64,000 nt of DNA from an uncultured Clostridia bacterium (GCA_944412495.1 CALYBL010000029.1:153770-217769), one strand, 5' to 3'. Shown: positions 8,093 to 16,980, numbered from the stretch's first letter. Notes: generated from the sequence alone by a model not told the origin. A program made the numbers and translations.

Positions 8093-8623
8093 TTACTCGC
8101 CCTTTTTCGCCGCAATAGCGTTAAGAGCAACCACCAGACCGGTAAGGTTGGCATTAAGCGCATAAACCAGTCCGGATATAGGTGCGTTGAGTCCGCCGAG
8201 AGCCTTCGCAACAAGCTCCTCTCTTGACGGCAGCTTTGCAAGAGTTTCGACATCCTCTTTCGTGGCATATTTACCGTCTATAAAGCCGGCCTTAATGCTG
8301 AAAGTATCACTCTTTTCGGCATAAGCCGCAAGAATTTTCGCAGCGGCTATATAGTCGCTTTCAGATGTCGCAATAGCAGTCGTTCCGTTAAGATGCTCCT
8401 TCATTTCCGGCATTTCGATATTATCAAAAGCAAAGGACAATATGGAGTTCTTTACGACCGAATACTTGACACCGGCCTCGCGCATTTCCTTGCGCAGCTT
8501 TGTGTCGTCTGCGACGTTTATTCCCTTATAATCAACAATAACGCCTGTACAGGAATTCTTCAAAACCTCCGTGAGTTCTTCAACCGCCTGCTTTTTCAAA
8601 GCTAAGATTTTCTCACTTGGCAT
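8093..8623 (-). CDS. rplJ: Ribosomal protein L10
   Basis: A 176-aa stalk base protein that binds 23S rRNA and carries L7/L12 dimers on its C-terminal helix. I start it at MPSEKILALKKQAV because GGGAGGTG lies 7 bp before this ATG; the GTG at 8638 is inside the ribosome binding site. It is preceded by an L10-type leader with a terminator-like hairpin, consistent with autogenous control by the L10/L12 complex. Confidence 0.97.
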   Translation of the reverse strand: MPSEKILALKKQAVEELTEVLKNSCTGVIVDYKGINVADDTKLRKEMREAGVKYSVVKNSILSFAFDNIEMPEMKEHLNGTTAIATSESDYIAAAKILAAYAEKSDTFSIKAGFIDGKYATKEDVETLAKLPSREELVAKALGGLNAPISGLVYALNANLTGLVVALNAIAAKKGE

Positions 8624-8640
8624 ATTTTCACCTCCCACGG

Positions 8641-8767
8641 CTTCAAAATAAAATTACCCGCATCCAAAGAGGATACGGGCAATAAATCAAACAAATCAAA
8701 TCATTATGCCTGTTCCTCGGCAGGATTTATGCAGTAGATGCACCTGCTGTCTTTGGAAAGCCTAATT
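8641..8767 (-). ncRNA. L10 leader with attenuator
   Basis: The rplJ 5' leader contains the conserved L10-leader features AGACAGCAGGTGC and CCTGCCGAGGAA. It ends in a hairpin (CCCGTATCC with GGATGCGGG at 8657-8679) followed by TAATTTTATTTTG on the minus strand. In Firmicutes this leader binds L10(L12)4 to shut down its own transcription. Confidence 0.8.
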
Positions 8768-8796
8768 ATATTAACATATATACCGTTTTTTGTCAA
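8768..8796 (-). promoter_or_regulatory. rplJ promoter
   Basis: TTGACA (8791-8796 read on minus), a 17-bp spacer and TAATAT (8768-8773), directly after the rplA stop. It makes rplJ-rplL a separate unit from the rplK-rplA genes. Confidence 0.78.
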
Positions 8797-8800
8797 GCGA

Positions 8801-9508
8801 TTATTCCGCCTGCTGGCCGCCGACCCTGTTCGGGTTTATCTTTATGCCGGGACCCATCGTGGTTGCTATTACGCAGGAGCGTATATACTGTCCCTTGGCA
8901 GCTGCCGGCTTGGCCTTGACTATCGCTTCGAGCAGTGTGCTGAAGTTTTCAGAAAGCTTCTCAGGTCCAAATGACACCTTGCCTATCGGGCAGTGTATGA
9001 TGTTTGTCTTGTCAAGACGGTATTCTATCTTACCGGCCTTTGCCTCAGTAACAGCGCGAGCAACGTCCGGCGTGACTGTACCGGCCTTCGGATTCGGCAT
9101 GAGTCCGCGCGGACCAAGCACCTTACCAAGACGTCCGACAACGCCCATCATATCAGGCGCAGCTATTACAACATCAAAGTCCATGAAGTTTTCCTTCTGA
9201 ATACGCGCCGCAAGCTCCTCAGCGCCTACTATTTCTGCCCCGGCCGCTTCGGCTGCCTTGGCGGCATCGCCCTTGGCAAACACGCAAACCCTTACGCTTT
9301 TACCAGTACCGTTAGGAAGCACAACGGCACCTCTGACCTGCTGGTCTGCGTGACGTGAGTCAACGCCAAGGCGGACATGTACCTCTACAGTTTCATCGAA
9401 CTTCGCTGTCTTTGTTTTTACTGCAAGATCAAAGGCTTCGGGCACGTCGTAAAGCTTCGTGCGGTCTATAAGCCCTAAGCTTGCATTATATTTCTTACCA
9501 TGTTTCAT
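8801..9508 (-). CDS. rplA: Ribosomal protein L1
   Basis: A 235-aa protein of the mobile L1 stalk that binds 23S rRNA and, in many bacteria, represses its own mRNA. Typical segments include KLGVDSR-like [34 protein letters not shown] and GTVTPDV. GGGAGGT precedes the ATG. It follows rplK by 58 bp, and that spacer contains a GGTGGGAGGA motif that may be an L1 target. Confidence 0.98.
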   Translation of the reverse strand: MKHGKKYNASLGLIDRTKLYDVPEAFDLAVKTKTAKFDETVEVHVRLGVDSRHADQQVRGAVVLPNGTGKSVRVCVFAKGDAAKAAEAAGAEIVGAEELAARIQKENFMDFDVVIAAPDMMGVVGRLGKVLGPRGLMPNPKAGTVTPDVARAVTEAKAGKIEYRLDKTNIIHCPIGKVSFGPEKLSENFSTLLEAIVKAKPAAAKGQYIRSCVIATTMGPGIKINPNRVGGQQAE

Positions 9509-9540
9509 TTACATTTACCTCCCAATAGAGTGGTTTTCTC

Positions 9541-9560
9541 GGATTATTCCTCCCACCCGG
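9541..9560 (-). promoter_or_regulatory. Candidate L1-binding mimic in the rplK-rplA spacer
   Basis: On the minus strand the spacer reads CCGGGTGGGAGGAATAATCC. The GGTGGGAGG core matches what I recall of the L1 site in 23S rRNA helix 77. A related copy lies in the rplK leader. Binding is inferred, not shown. Confidence 0.35.
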
Positions 9561-9566
9561 GAACAG

Positions 9567-9992
9567 TTAATCGACTACTTCGACGCCCATGCTCCGAGCA
9601 GTTCCTGCTACTATTCTCATAGCTGCTTCAATATTGGCTGCGTTAAGATCCGGCATCTTCTGCTCGGCTATTTTCTTGACCTGTTCCTTGGTGATCTTTG
9701 CGACCTTCACCTTATTCGGCTGGCCGGAGCCGCTCTCAATACCGCATGCCTTCTTTATAAGAACTGCACAGGGCGGCGTCTTTGTAATAAAGGAAAACGT
9801 GCGGTCGGCATATACCGTTATTACAACAGGTATTATAAGACCTATGTCATTCTTTGTCCGCTCGTTGAATTCCTTCGTAAACGCCACAATGTTTACGCCG
9901 TGCTGACCCAGCGCCGGGCCTACCGGCGGCGCCGGTGTTGCCTTTCCGGCAGGTATCTGCAATTTGATGTAGCCCACTACTTTTTGAGCCAT
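9567..9992 (-). CDS. rplK: Ribosomal protein L11
   Basis: A 141-aa protein of the GTPase-associated centre. The N-terminal proline-rich domain ([20 protein letters not shown]) is followed by the rRNA-binding C-terminal domain ([10 protein letters not shown]). MAQKVVGY is taken as the start because GGAGGTG precedes this ATG; the GTG three codons upstream lies in the ribosome binding site. It is expressed with nusG upstream and rplA downstream. Confidence 0.97.
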   Translation of the reverse strand: MAQKVVGYIKLQIPAGKATPAPPVGPALGQHGVNIVAFTKEFNERTKNDIGLIIPVVITVYADRTFSFITKTPPCAVLIKKACGIESGSGQPNKVKVAKITKEQVKKIAEQKMPDLNAANIEAAMRIVAGTARSMGVEVVD

Positions 9993-10037
9993 AGTTTGCA
10001 CCTCCGATAATATGTGGTTAAGCGAAACGGTGTATTA

Positions 10038-10111
10038 CCGTTCCTCCCATCTGCCGGCACAAATGTGCCGATATGCGGCTTTGCGCCGCAAAAAAAACCG
10101 TCAGGTTTTTT
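10038..10111 (-). promoter_or_regulatory. Structured rplK leader with hairpins and a second L1-like motif
   Basis: Between nusG and rplK there are successive hairpins on the minus strand: AAAAAACC/GGTTTTTT (10091-10111, terminator-like but with only two G-C pairs), GCGGC/GCCGC (10075-10089) and CGGCAC/GTGCCG (10055-10070). GCAGATGGGAGGAACGG follows near 10038-10056 and resembles the GGTGGGAGGA motif in the rplK-rplA spacer. This may be an autoregulatory leader. Confidence 0.4.
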
Positions 10112-10113
10112 AA

Positions 10114-10635
10114 CTAAACCGTTTCCACCTGGTCGAACTCCAGCTCGACCGGCGTCTCGCGTCCGAACATGGATATCATGACCTGCACGCTGCCCTTTGC
10201 CATATCAATGCTTTCCACTACGCCGATAAAGCCTTCCAGCGGCCCGTCGATTATCTTCACGTTGTCGCCTGCCTTGTAGCCCACCTCAACCGTATGCTTC
10301 TCGACGCCGAGCGCCTCAACCTCACTGTCGGTCAGAGGAACGGGCTTTGACGAGGACGGACCGACAAAGCCGGTAACACCGTGCACGTTGCGCACAACGT
10401 ACCATGAATCGTCCGTCATTATCATCTTTACAAGAACATATCCGGGGAATATCTTGCGCTCTACCTCGCGCTTTTTGTTGTCCTTTATTTCCGTCACCTT
10501 TTCGGTCGGAACCTTTATGTCAAATATCCAGTCCTCGAGCTTGCGGTTCTCCACTATCGTCTCAAGATTAGTGGCGACCTTGTTCTCATAGCCGGAATAT
10601 GTGTGGACAACATACCATTTTGCTTCTTCCGACAT
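10114..10635 (-). CDS. nusG: Transcription termination/antitermination factor NusG
   Basis: A 173-aa factor that binds RNA polymerase and influences pausing, Rho action and transcription-translation coupling. The NGN domain starts AKWYVVHTYSGYENKVA, with RKIFPGYVLVKM and VRNVHGVTGFVG. The C-terminal KOW domain includes GDNVKIIDGPLEGFIGVVE. GGGGGATGACAG precedes the ATG. It follows secE by 14 bp, the standard order. Confidence 0.98.
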   Translation of the reverse strand: MSEEAKWYVVHTYSGYENKVATNLETIVENRKLEDWIFDIKVPTEKVTEIKDNKKREVERKIFPGYVLVKMIMTDDSWYVVRNVHGVTGFVGPSSSKPVPLTDSEVEALGVEKHTVEVGYKAGDNVKIIDGPLEGFIGVVESIDMAKGSVQVMISMFGRETPVELEFDQVETV

Positions 10636-10649
10636 CTGTCATCCCCCAA

Positions 10650-11339
10650 TTAGCCGTAAATTACATTAAGCAGCGATGCGAGGCCGAAATCTATAAGCCA
10701 GATAAATCCGCCTATTATAAGGCACATAAGCAAAACTACCGTTACATTCTTTATAAGAGTCTTCTTTGTCGGCCATACTACCTTCTTTATCTCGCTCTTT
10801 AAATCCTTTAAGTAACGGCCGATTCTGACAAGTATAGGCTTTTTTGCACCCTTTGACTGCGCCACCTCAAGATAGTCGGCAGTAAGCAGCGACGCCACGC
10901 CGGCAACCGCACCGAGGAACAGCACTATCAGCGTTATCACCGGGAAAATTGTATAGTTGGCACCGATAGACGTCAGTGTGAACGGACGATAGTCGACAAA
11001 CTTGACTTCATTGCTCAGCACATACACCAAAAGCGCTATAGCCGCTACCAGCTCAAACGCCGGGGCCGCGTATTTCGTGCCCTTGAACTTAAAGGAAAGG
11101 GCCGCCATGAGTACGCCGAACGCAGAAAGTATAAAGGCAAAGGCAAAGTACATCGACTTGTAAAGCGTTACCGTTTCGCCGCCTACGTCATAGCCGCCGC
11201 CAAAGGAAAGCTGTGCGCCTGTAAGCGAAACGCTGCCGTCGGTAGTCGCCATTGTTACAAACGGCATGAAGAAAAGCACTATGCCCGCTACTGCCAGAAT
11301 ACACGTAAGTATTTTTGTAATCCAACTGGCTGCTTTCAT
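10650..11339 (-). CDS. secE: SecE translocase subunit with a long N-terminal membrane domain
   Basis: A 229-aa protein whose last ~60 residues are SecE: the amphipathic motif KSEIKKVVWPTKKTL (181-195) and one membrane helix (about 199-218). SecE stabilises the SecY channel. Gram-positive SecE is usually 60-80 aa; here about 165 extra residues contain four predicted membrane spans (about 7-31, 62-83, 91-110, 130-152). The reading frame is continuous, and GGAGGAAAAAGG precedes the ATG directly after rpmG, so the extension looks genuine. I do not recognise the extra domain. Confidence 0.9.
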   Translation of the reverse strand: MKAASWITKILTCILAVAGIVLFFMPFVTMATTDGSVSLTGAQLSFGGGYDVGGETVTLYKSMYFAFAFILSAFGVLMAALSFKFKGTKYAAPAFELVAAIALLVYVLSNEVKFVDYRPFTLTSIGANYTIFPVITLIVLFLGAVAGVASLLTADYLEVAQSKGAKKPILVRIGRYLKDLKSEIKKVVWPTKKTLIKNVTVVLLMCLIIGGFIWLIDFGLASLLNVIYG

Positions 11340-11351
11340 CCTTTTTCCTCC

Positions 11352-11501
11352 TTACTTCGTTTCTCTGTGGAGGGTGTGTTTCCTACAGAAGCGGCAGTAC
11401 TTGTTAAGCTCCAGCCTGTCAGGGTCGTTCTTCTTGTTCTTCATCGTGTTGTAGTTGCGCTGCTTGCACTCAGTACATGCTAATGTGATTTTTACTCTCA
11501 T
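11352..11501 (-). CDS. rpmG: Ribosomal protein L33 (49 aa)
   Basis: A 49-aa protein starting [17 protein letters not shown], with [14 protein letters not shown] at the end. Two CxxC pairs (TECK preceded by ACTEC, and CRFC) form a zinc ribbon, so this is the zinc-containing L33 type. GGAGGTG lies 9 bp before the ATG. It is the first gene of the rpmG-secE-nusG-rplK-rplA run, 12 bp before secE. Confidence 0.96.
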   Translation of the reverse strand: MRVKITLACTECKQRNYNTMKNKKNDPDRLELNKYCRFCRKHTLHRETK

Positions 11502-11620
11502 TTTTTACGGCACCTCCCGTTTATTGCGGAAAAATTTAGCCTCCCTCTCGCCGGACCGGCCGGTGCAGGATTCACTGAAAAATATTCATTCAAAAAAAAA
11601 GACCCTGCAGAGGTACAATA

Positions 11621-11649
11621 ACTATACCATACAAAGCCTTATTAGTCAA
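11621..11649 (-). promoter_or_regulatory. Promoter of rpmG-secE-nusG-rplK-rplA
   Basis: TTGACT (11644-11649 on minus), a 17-bp spacer and TATAGT (11621-11626). The rpmG start is about 120 bp downstream. Confidence 0.72.
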
Positions 11650-11808
11650 GCAAAATTATGATTTTCTGCGATATATTTGTTAAAAGCTGCCAGTCAAAAA
11701 GCCGGACATGCCAAAATGCCGCCATAAGCACGATAACCGACATTGCCGTTATCGGTAAATTTTTATAATTTCCCCGTAATTACAGCGCACGGCCGTTTCA
11801 GATTCCGG

Positions 11809-12666
11809 TCATAACAGCACCACGCCGTGCGGACAGGTTTTGCAGATATAAGCCTCCTCATCCCTGAACTTATAATATTCAAAGCACGCCCTTGCCGCTC
11901 TCTCACTGTCAAAAATCCCGTATATGCACGGGCCCGCACCGCTGAGCGATACCATGACCGGTGAAAAGGAGTGCATTTTTTCCGTGCTGCTTTCATATCC
12001 GGCGTAAAGCCGGCTGAAAATATTGCCTGAATACTTTGCGGCGCTTAAAAAGCCGACACTCCCGTATTCTCTTATAAAATTACGCGTAAAGCAGGTCGAG
12101 CTGTCCTCCATATTGTCTATCATCGAGTACATGCGGCCGGTGGAATGCTTTTCGCCGCTCTTTACGATAACTACATGATGCTCCCCCGCCGGCTCAAGCT
12201 GCGTGACACTGCCGCCGATACCCTTTACAAGAGCTGTGCCGCCGCTAATGCAGAACGGGACATCCGCGCCGACGTTAAGCGCGGCCCTGTACAGCTCACC
12301 GCGGTCTACCGGCCCATATACCTCGTCCAGCATAACGAGCACTGCCGCCGCGTCCGCGCTGCCGCCGCCAAGCCCGGCCGCCTGAGGGATTTGCTTTTCT
12401 ATTTCTATGCGCACGCTCAGTTTTTTCCCCGATATGCGCATAAATTCCCTCGCAGCCATGTAGGCAGTGTTTTCCTCTCCGCATGAGCGGCCAAAGCAGC
12501 TTACGGTTATATCTGAGCCGCCGTCAAAAGCGCTGAGAGAGACAATGTCGCCAAGTGTGACCGACTGCATTACACTTTCTATGTCATGATAGCCGTCGTC
12601 CCTGCGCCCGGTTACGTCAAGCGTCAGGTTTATTTTAGCCATCGCCTTTGCCTTTAGCAGTGACAT
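11809..12666 (-). CDS. ispE: 4-diphosphocytidyl-2-C-methyl-D-erythritol kinase
   Basis: A 285-aa GHMP kinase of the non-mevalonate isoprenoid pathway, which phosphorylates CDP-methylerythritol. It shows AKINLTLDVTGRRDDGYH at the N-terminus and the ATP loop PQAAGLGGGSADAAA, with SLSGAGPCIYG near the C-terminus. The ATG at 12666 is used because GGAGGATATAC precedes it. It follows the aminotransferase by 54 bp and may be cotranscribed. It is the only MEP-pathway gene in the window. Confidence 0.95.
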   Translation of the reverse strand: MSLLKAKAMAKINLTLDVTGRRDDGYHDIESVMQSVTLGDIVSLSAFDGGSDITVSCFGRSCGEENTAYMAAREFMRISGKKLSVRIEIEKQIPQAAGLGGGSADAAAVLVMLDEVYGPVDRGELYRAALNVGADVPFCISGGTALVKGIGGSVTQLEPAGEHHVVIVKSGEKHSTGRMYSMIDNMEDSSTCFTRNFIREYGSVGFLSAAKYSGNIFSRLYAGYESSTEKMHSFSPVMVSLSGAGPCIYGIFDSERAARACFEYYKFRDEEAYICKTCPHGVVLL

Positions 12667-12720
12667 GTATATCCTCCGCAATGCATTTTGATGCTGCCTG
12701 ACATATTAAATCAGGCAAAA

Positions 12721-13890
12721 TCAGACGCCAAATTCATCAAGGAAGTCCTTTATGCGGCTGACGGCCTCCTTTATATGCTCGATGGAATAGCAGTAGGACA
12801 CCCTGACAAAGCCCTCGCCGCTCTCTCCGAAGGCCGTGCCCGGGACGACCGCGACACGCTTGGAATATATCAGCTTTTCACAGAAGTCCTCCGACGAAAG
12901 GCCGGAGCGCTTAATAGACGGAAAAACGTAAAATGCACCCTCCGGCTCAAAGCAGTCAAGCCCTATCGAATTAAAAGCGTTCACTATGAATCTGCGGCGC
13001 ATATCGTACTGGCCGCGCATTTCGAGTATGTCCTCGTCGCCGCTGCGCATGGCCTCTATCCCCGCATGCTGCGCCGTTGTGGGCGCGCACATTATGGCAT
13101 ACTGATGCACCTTTATCATCTGCGATATGAGCGGCTCGGGTCCGCAGGCAAAGCCCAAACGCCATCCGGTCATGGAATATGCCTTTGAAAAGCCGCCGAC
13201 GACCACCGTGCGGTCGTACATGCCGTCTATCTCCGCAATGGAAGCATGCCTGCTGCCGCCGTATGTAAGCTCAGCATATATCTCGTCAGAGAGGACGAAC
13301 AGATTATGCCTTTCTATTACCGGCGCTATTCTTTCCAGCTCCTCGCGCCGCATCACGGCGCCGGTGGGATTGTTCGGATACGGGAGTATGAGCAGCTTGG
13401 TCTTGTCCGTTATCTTGGCCTCAAGCTCCTCCGGCGTTATTTTAAAGCAATTTTCCACCTTGGTCTCAAGCGGGACGGGGATGCCGCCGCTCATACGCGT
13501 TATTGGGTCGTAGCAGACAAAGCACGGCTCAGGAATAATAACCTCGTCGCCCGGCGATACGACGGAGCGTATGCACAAATCTATCGCCTCGCTGCCGCCG
13601 ACGGTTACCATCACCTGCGGCACCGAATATTTAAGGTCAAATCTGCGGTACATATACTCTGATATTTCCTCACGCAGCCTTTTAAGTCCCGCGTTTGCCG
13701 TGTATCTCGTCTTGCCGGAGCGCAGCGAATTTATTCCCGCCTCTCTCACGTGCCACGGCGTTTTAAAGTCCGGCTCGCCCACGCCAAGGGATATCACGTC
13801 GTCCATCTCCTCGGCAATGCTGAAAAATTTGCGTATGCCGGAGGGCTTCATATCCCGCACCACCGGATTCAGCATACTGTTATAATCCAT
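12721..13890 (-). CDS. PLP-dependent aminotransferase class I (AspC/PatA-like)
   Basis: A 389-aa fold-type I aminotransferase. Seen are VISLGVGEPDFKTPW, RYTANAGL, PYPNNPTGAVM and the PLP-binding lysine in GGFSKAYSMTGWRLGF, ending in the small domain with FVRVSYCYS. The start MDYNSMLNPVV has GGAGTGG upstream; the longer open frame to 14082 lacks family features. It is probably an aspartate or aromatic aminotransferase. An Lrp-type regulator lies upstream in the same direction, a pairing also known from yugG-yugH in Bacillus, which suggests amino-acid responsive control. The substrate is not determined. Confidence 0.93.
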   Translation of the reverse strand: MDYNSMLNPVVRDMKPSGIRKFFSIAEEMDDVISLGVGEPDFKTPWHVREAGINSLRSGKTRYTANAGLKRLREEISEYMYRRFDLKYSVPQVMVTVGGSEAIDLCIRSVVSPGDEVIIPEPCFVCYDPITRMSGGIPVPLETKVENCFKITPEELEAKITDKTKLLILPYPNNPTGAVMRREELERIAPVIERHNLFVLSDEIYAELTYGGSRHASIAEIDGMYDRTVVVGGFSKAYSMTGWRLGFACGPEPLISQMIKVHQYAIMCAPTTAQHAGIEAMRSGDEDILEMRGQYDMRRRFIVNAFNSIGLDCFEPEGAFYVFPSIKRSGLSSEDFCEKLIYSKRVAVVPGTAFGESGEGFVRVSYCYSIEHIKEAVSRIKDFLDEFGV

Positions 13891-14446
13891 AATATTACCA
13901 CTCCATATATAAGGCTCTTTACAGATGCGGCGTTTTGCCGCGGAGCAGTCCGCTCCCGTTCGCATTATACCGCTGCGCAAATATAAGCATAACTGCCATA
14001 TCGGCCATTTATACACGCATAAAGACTTCCGGCAGCGCGGCGCTGCGGCGGCGATTGCGATGAGCTCACGCAAAACGCTCATAATCCCGGCGTTAAAGCT
14101 TCACAGCACATTTTCGATAACGGAGATTCTGCACTGCTGACAGCTGTCAGCAGTGTCTATGCCGGAAAAGCTGCCGTACGCCAAGCTCCACAGACGGCCT
14201 GTTCTATCCTTTCCCGCTTCCCGCGCGAAGCCCGATAACGCTCCCCGCACTGCAAAAAGAAGCCTTAAAGCTAATTCAAGCTCCTATCCGGCGCGCTTTG
14301 ACATATGCACGACTGACTTTTTGTCTCCCACACCGCGCCGCCAAAAGCTAAAGCAAAAGACAAAGCGAAAGTAAAAGCCACACTCCAAAAACCAAAAGCC
14401 AAAATTCAAAGCCAAAAGCCGGATTGGTTTACATAATTACATCAGG
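13891..14446. other. About 556 bp without a gene, with a 24-bp perfect palindrome
   Basis: No supported ORF. At 14132-14155 CACTGCTGACAG is followed immediately by its exact reverse complement, giving a 24-bp palindrome without a spacer. From about 14340 to 14425 the plus strand is purine-rich and repeats CAAAAGCC-like words. The region separates the Lrp gene from the aminotransferase; the palindrome could be an operator. Confidence 0.6.
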
Positions 14447-14923
14447 CTAAATTACAAAGCTTCTGTCGTCCTCTTCGTCGGCGGAAAGCTTTACGCCCAT
14501 CTCCTTATACCTTCTGAGCACAAAGTGCGTCGCCGTAGACTGAACGGAGTCCATGGGTGCCAGCCGCTTTGCAACGAACATGGCGACCTCGCGGAAGGTC
14601 TTGCCCTGAACCATTACAGCCAGGTCAAAGCCGCCGGACATGAGATATACGGACTCAACCTCCTCAAAGGTCATTATCTGCTTGGCTATCGACTCAAAGC
14701 CCTCGTCCTGCTTGGGTATAACCTTTATCTCGATAAGCGCAGTAACGAGCGTGTCGTCCTCCTTCTCCCAGTCCACCACCGGCTTATAGCCGCATATGAT
14801 GCCGTCCCTTTCGAGCCTGCGTATATGCTCGCTTACTTCCTTTTCCTCCATGCCGAGCATTACCGCTATGTCTGCGTCGCTGTAATGCGCGTTGTCGTTG
14901 AGCAGCTTAAGAATCTTATCCAT
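14447..14923 (-). CDS. Lrp/AsnC-family transcriptional regulator
   Basis: A 158-aa protein with an N-terminal helix-turn-helix (MDKILKLLNDNAHYSDADIA, then EVSEHIRRLERDGII) and a C-terminal RAM/ligand domain (VESVYLMSGGFDLAVMVQG). Such proteins form octamers that sense amino acids. GGAGATGATTGT precedes the ATG. It lies 30 bp after the PHP phosphatase gene and upstream of the aminotransferase that is its likely target. Confidence 0.95.
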   Translation of the reverse strand: MDKILKLLNDNAHYSDADIAVMLGMEEKEVSEHIRRLERDGIICGYKPVVDWEKEDDTLVTALIEIKVIPKQDEGFESIAKQIMTFEEVESVYLMSGGFDLAVMVQGKTFREVAMFVAKRLAPMDSVQSTATHFVLRRYKEMGVKLSADEEDDRSFVI

Positions 14924-14953
14924 ACAATCATCTCCACTTAAGATTTGTATTGC

Positions 14954-15766
14954 CTATTCTATAGGTATAAGCACCGGCTCGCGGTTCTGATAAAGAGCTA
15001 TTTCGGCAAAGCCGCAGTCGGCGGCGGTCTTTATACCGGCCGAAATATCGCTGCCGACGTCATGGCAGGTGTGCGCGTCGGAGCCTATGGTTATATATTT
15101 CCCGCCAAGCTCCTTAAACCGCCTCACATAATAATCGTGCGGCACAAGGTAGCCCAGCCCCTTGCGTATGCCGGAGGTATTTATCTCCAGAGCCTTTCCA
15201 CGCTCCGCCAATGCGGAAAGTATTTTATCGGTTACGGCATCATACCGCTTAAAGTCAATGTCGTTTATATCTATGCCAAAATAGCGTATTGGGTATGTAA
15301 GATGCGCCAGAGAGTCGAAATCATATTCGCCGGCTATGACCAGCAGCTCATCAAAATATCTGTCCAGAACATCCCTGTAGTCGTTTTTCGGGTCGGAATA
15401 ATCGAGATAGTAAAAGTCCTCCATCCCGACAAGGTTGTGAAGCGAGGCAAGGACAAAATCAAACTCGCAGGAGCTGAGCACGGCCCTTGCAGCCTCAGGG
15501 TCCTGGTCCGGCTGTCCGAGCTCTATTCCCCTCAAAACGAGCAGACGTCCCTCAAACACCGCCTGCGCCTTGGACGCCTCAAAATTCGACTGGCGTATAG
15601 ATTTGTTATATCCCTTTTCAATATATTCGTTGCATTCACAGTGGTCGGTAATTGCAATGGCGCGAAGCCCGGACATTATGGCGTGCTCGCACAGCAGCAC
15701 TCCCGAATGCTCGCCGTCGGGAGAATTGTCACTGTGAACGTGCATATCTATCTTATCGGCAGTCAT
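14954..15766 (-). CDS. PHP-domain phosphatase, histidinol-phosphatase (HisK/HisJ) family
   Basis: A 270-aa metal-dependent phosphoesterase. The PHP motifs are visible: KIDMHVHSDNSPDG, AITDHCECNEY, GIELGQ, ASLHNLVGMEDF, LAHLTYPIRYFGID and ITIGSDAHTCHDVG, supplying the usual His/Asp trinuclear metal site. Closest in layout to histidinol-phosphate phosphatase, the penultimate step of histidine synthesis. No other his gene is present, so another phosphate ester remains possible. AGGAAGGTGATAAC precedes the ATG. Probably cotranscribed with the Lrp gene 30 bp downstream. Confidence 0.88.
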   Translation of the reverse strand: MTADKIDMHVHSDNSPDGEHSGVLLCEHAIMSGLRAIAITDHCECNEYIEKGYNKSIRQSNFEASKAQAVFEGRLLVLRGIELGQPDQDPEAARAVLSSCEFDFVLASLHNLVGMEDFYYLDYSDPKNDYRDVLDRYFDELLVIAGEYDFDSLAHLTYPIRYFGIDINDIDFKRYDAVTDKILSALAERGKALEINTSGIRKGLGYLVPHDYYVRRFKELGGKYITIGSDAHTCHDVGSDISAGIKTAADCGFAEIALYQNREPVLIPIE

Positions 15767-16504
15767 GTTATCACCTTCCTATACAGATAATATTTTAACA
15801 TATAACATACGCAATTAAAACTCTTTTTTTCTCTTTTAACATTGATATGCTGTGAGCAGCGGTGCTTTGCTTTGCCGGCGGCGCCTCTCGGCCCGCCTTG
15901 CAGGGGCAGCGGCGCCACACGTATTTCAGAGTCACTATCATAACTGCTTCGCCGCAGGAAGCATGTAAATGAACGAAAAAGCTGCTATGCCGCATAAATT
16001 TTATCCGGCGACGGGTGAAGCCCAAATCAAAGCCATGCCGGAATACTGGCACACAGCCTATCTGCGGCACGGTCATGCGCGGCTGCAAAAGCCTCGCACA
16101 AAGCAGTTCTCCGCAGAACGCCGGCCGGTGAAGACAGGGCGTCCTCCAAAGTCCTTTTGAGCTGCTATCAAAAGCGTCATTCCTGCCTGTGCACCGCTGT
16201 AAATAACAAGAACTGATTATTGACGCTTGCCGCACATTTTATTAATTGTAAGTGAAGCATTCGGCCAATTCCATCCAAGCAATACTTAACTGATTAAGGC
16301 TATGATTACAGTCTTCTACGCTTATCAGCACATAAGCCTTTTGATTTTCACCGATAAAGCAGCCGGCGCCTTGCCCGCTCCGGCAATGCTTACGGGCCGC
16401 ATAGTCTTATGCGGCCCGTAAGCTTGTTTTATATTAAAATATTTTTCAATAATCTGATTTTTCCGTTTTTTACAGTCGTTGATGCGCAGCTTTAGCACAT
16501 TTGG
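15767..16504. other. About 740 bp without a supported gene; strong plus-strand hairpin
   Basis: I find no ORF with a ribosome binding site and family features. At 16389-16422 a perfect 15-bp stem (CTTACGGGCCGCATA with its complement, loop GTCT) is followed on the plus strand by CTTGTTTTATATT. That is terminator-like for plus-strand transcription, yet all flanking genes are on the minus strand. Confidence 0.6.
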
Positions 16505-16933
16505 TCATGACCTTCCCGCAGTATTCCTGCGGTATTCAAGATAGCTCTCAAGGATTATTGCCGCCGCCATAGAGTCGACTATTCCCTTCTTTTTCTGTCC
16601 CCTTACGTTTGAGTCCTTAAGCGCGGCATAGGCCGAAACAGTTGTGCTTCGCTCATCCCACAGCACGACCTCAGCCTCCGTTTTTTCACGTATTTTGTCC
16701 GCTATCTCCCGGCATTTTTCGGCTCTCGGCCCTATCGTCCCGTTCATGTTCACAGGGTAGCCTACGACTATAATCCCGGCGCCCCTTTCTTTGGCCATTG
16801 AGGCGATTTTTTCGGCAAGCCGGCGTTCTCCGCTTTCCTCGATATTCCCCGCCGGGGACGCCAGCAGCTCTGACTCGTCGCAAAATGCCACGCCGGTCCT
16901 GACAAGCCCCAAATCTACCGCCATTATAATCAA
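16505..16933 (-). CDS. ruvX: Putative pre-16S rRNA nuclease / Holliday junction resolvase-like YqgF
   Basis: A 142-aa RNase H-fold protein. AVDLGLVRTGVAF carries the first catalytic Asp, IIVVGYPVNMNG the middle motif, LWDERSTTVSA the Glu and KKKGIVDSMAAAIILESYL the last Asp. In Escherichia coli YqgF matures 16S rRNA. The TTG at 16933 has AGGAGCGG at normal distance; an ATG three codons later is an alternative. It follows the histidine phosphatase by 47 bp. Confidence 0.93.
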   Translation of the reverse strand: MIIMAVDLGLVRTGVAFCDESELLASPAGNIEESGERRLAEKIASMAKERGAGIIVVGYPVNMNGTIGPRAEKCREIADKIREKTEAEVVLWDERSTTVSAYAALKDSNVRGQKKKGIVDSMAAAIILESYLEYRRNTAGRS

Positions 16934-16980
16934 GTATATACCGCTCCTGTCTGAATATTTTTCTTATTATGATGACATAC

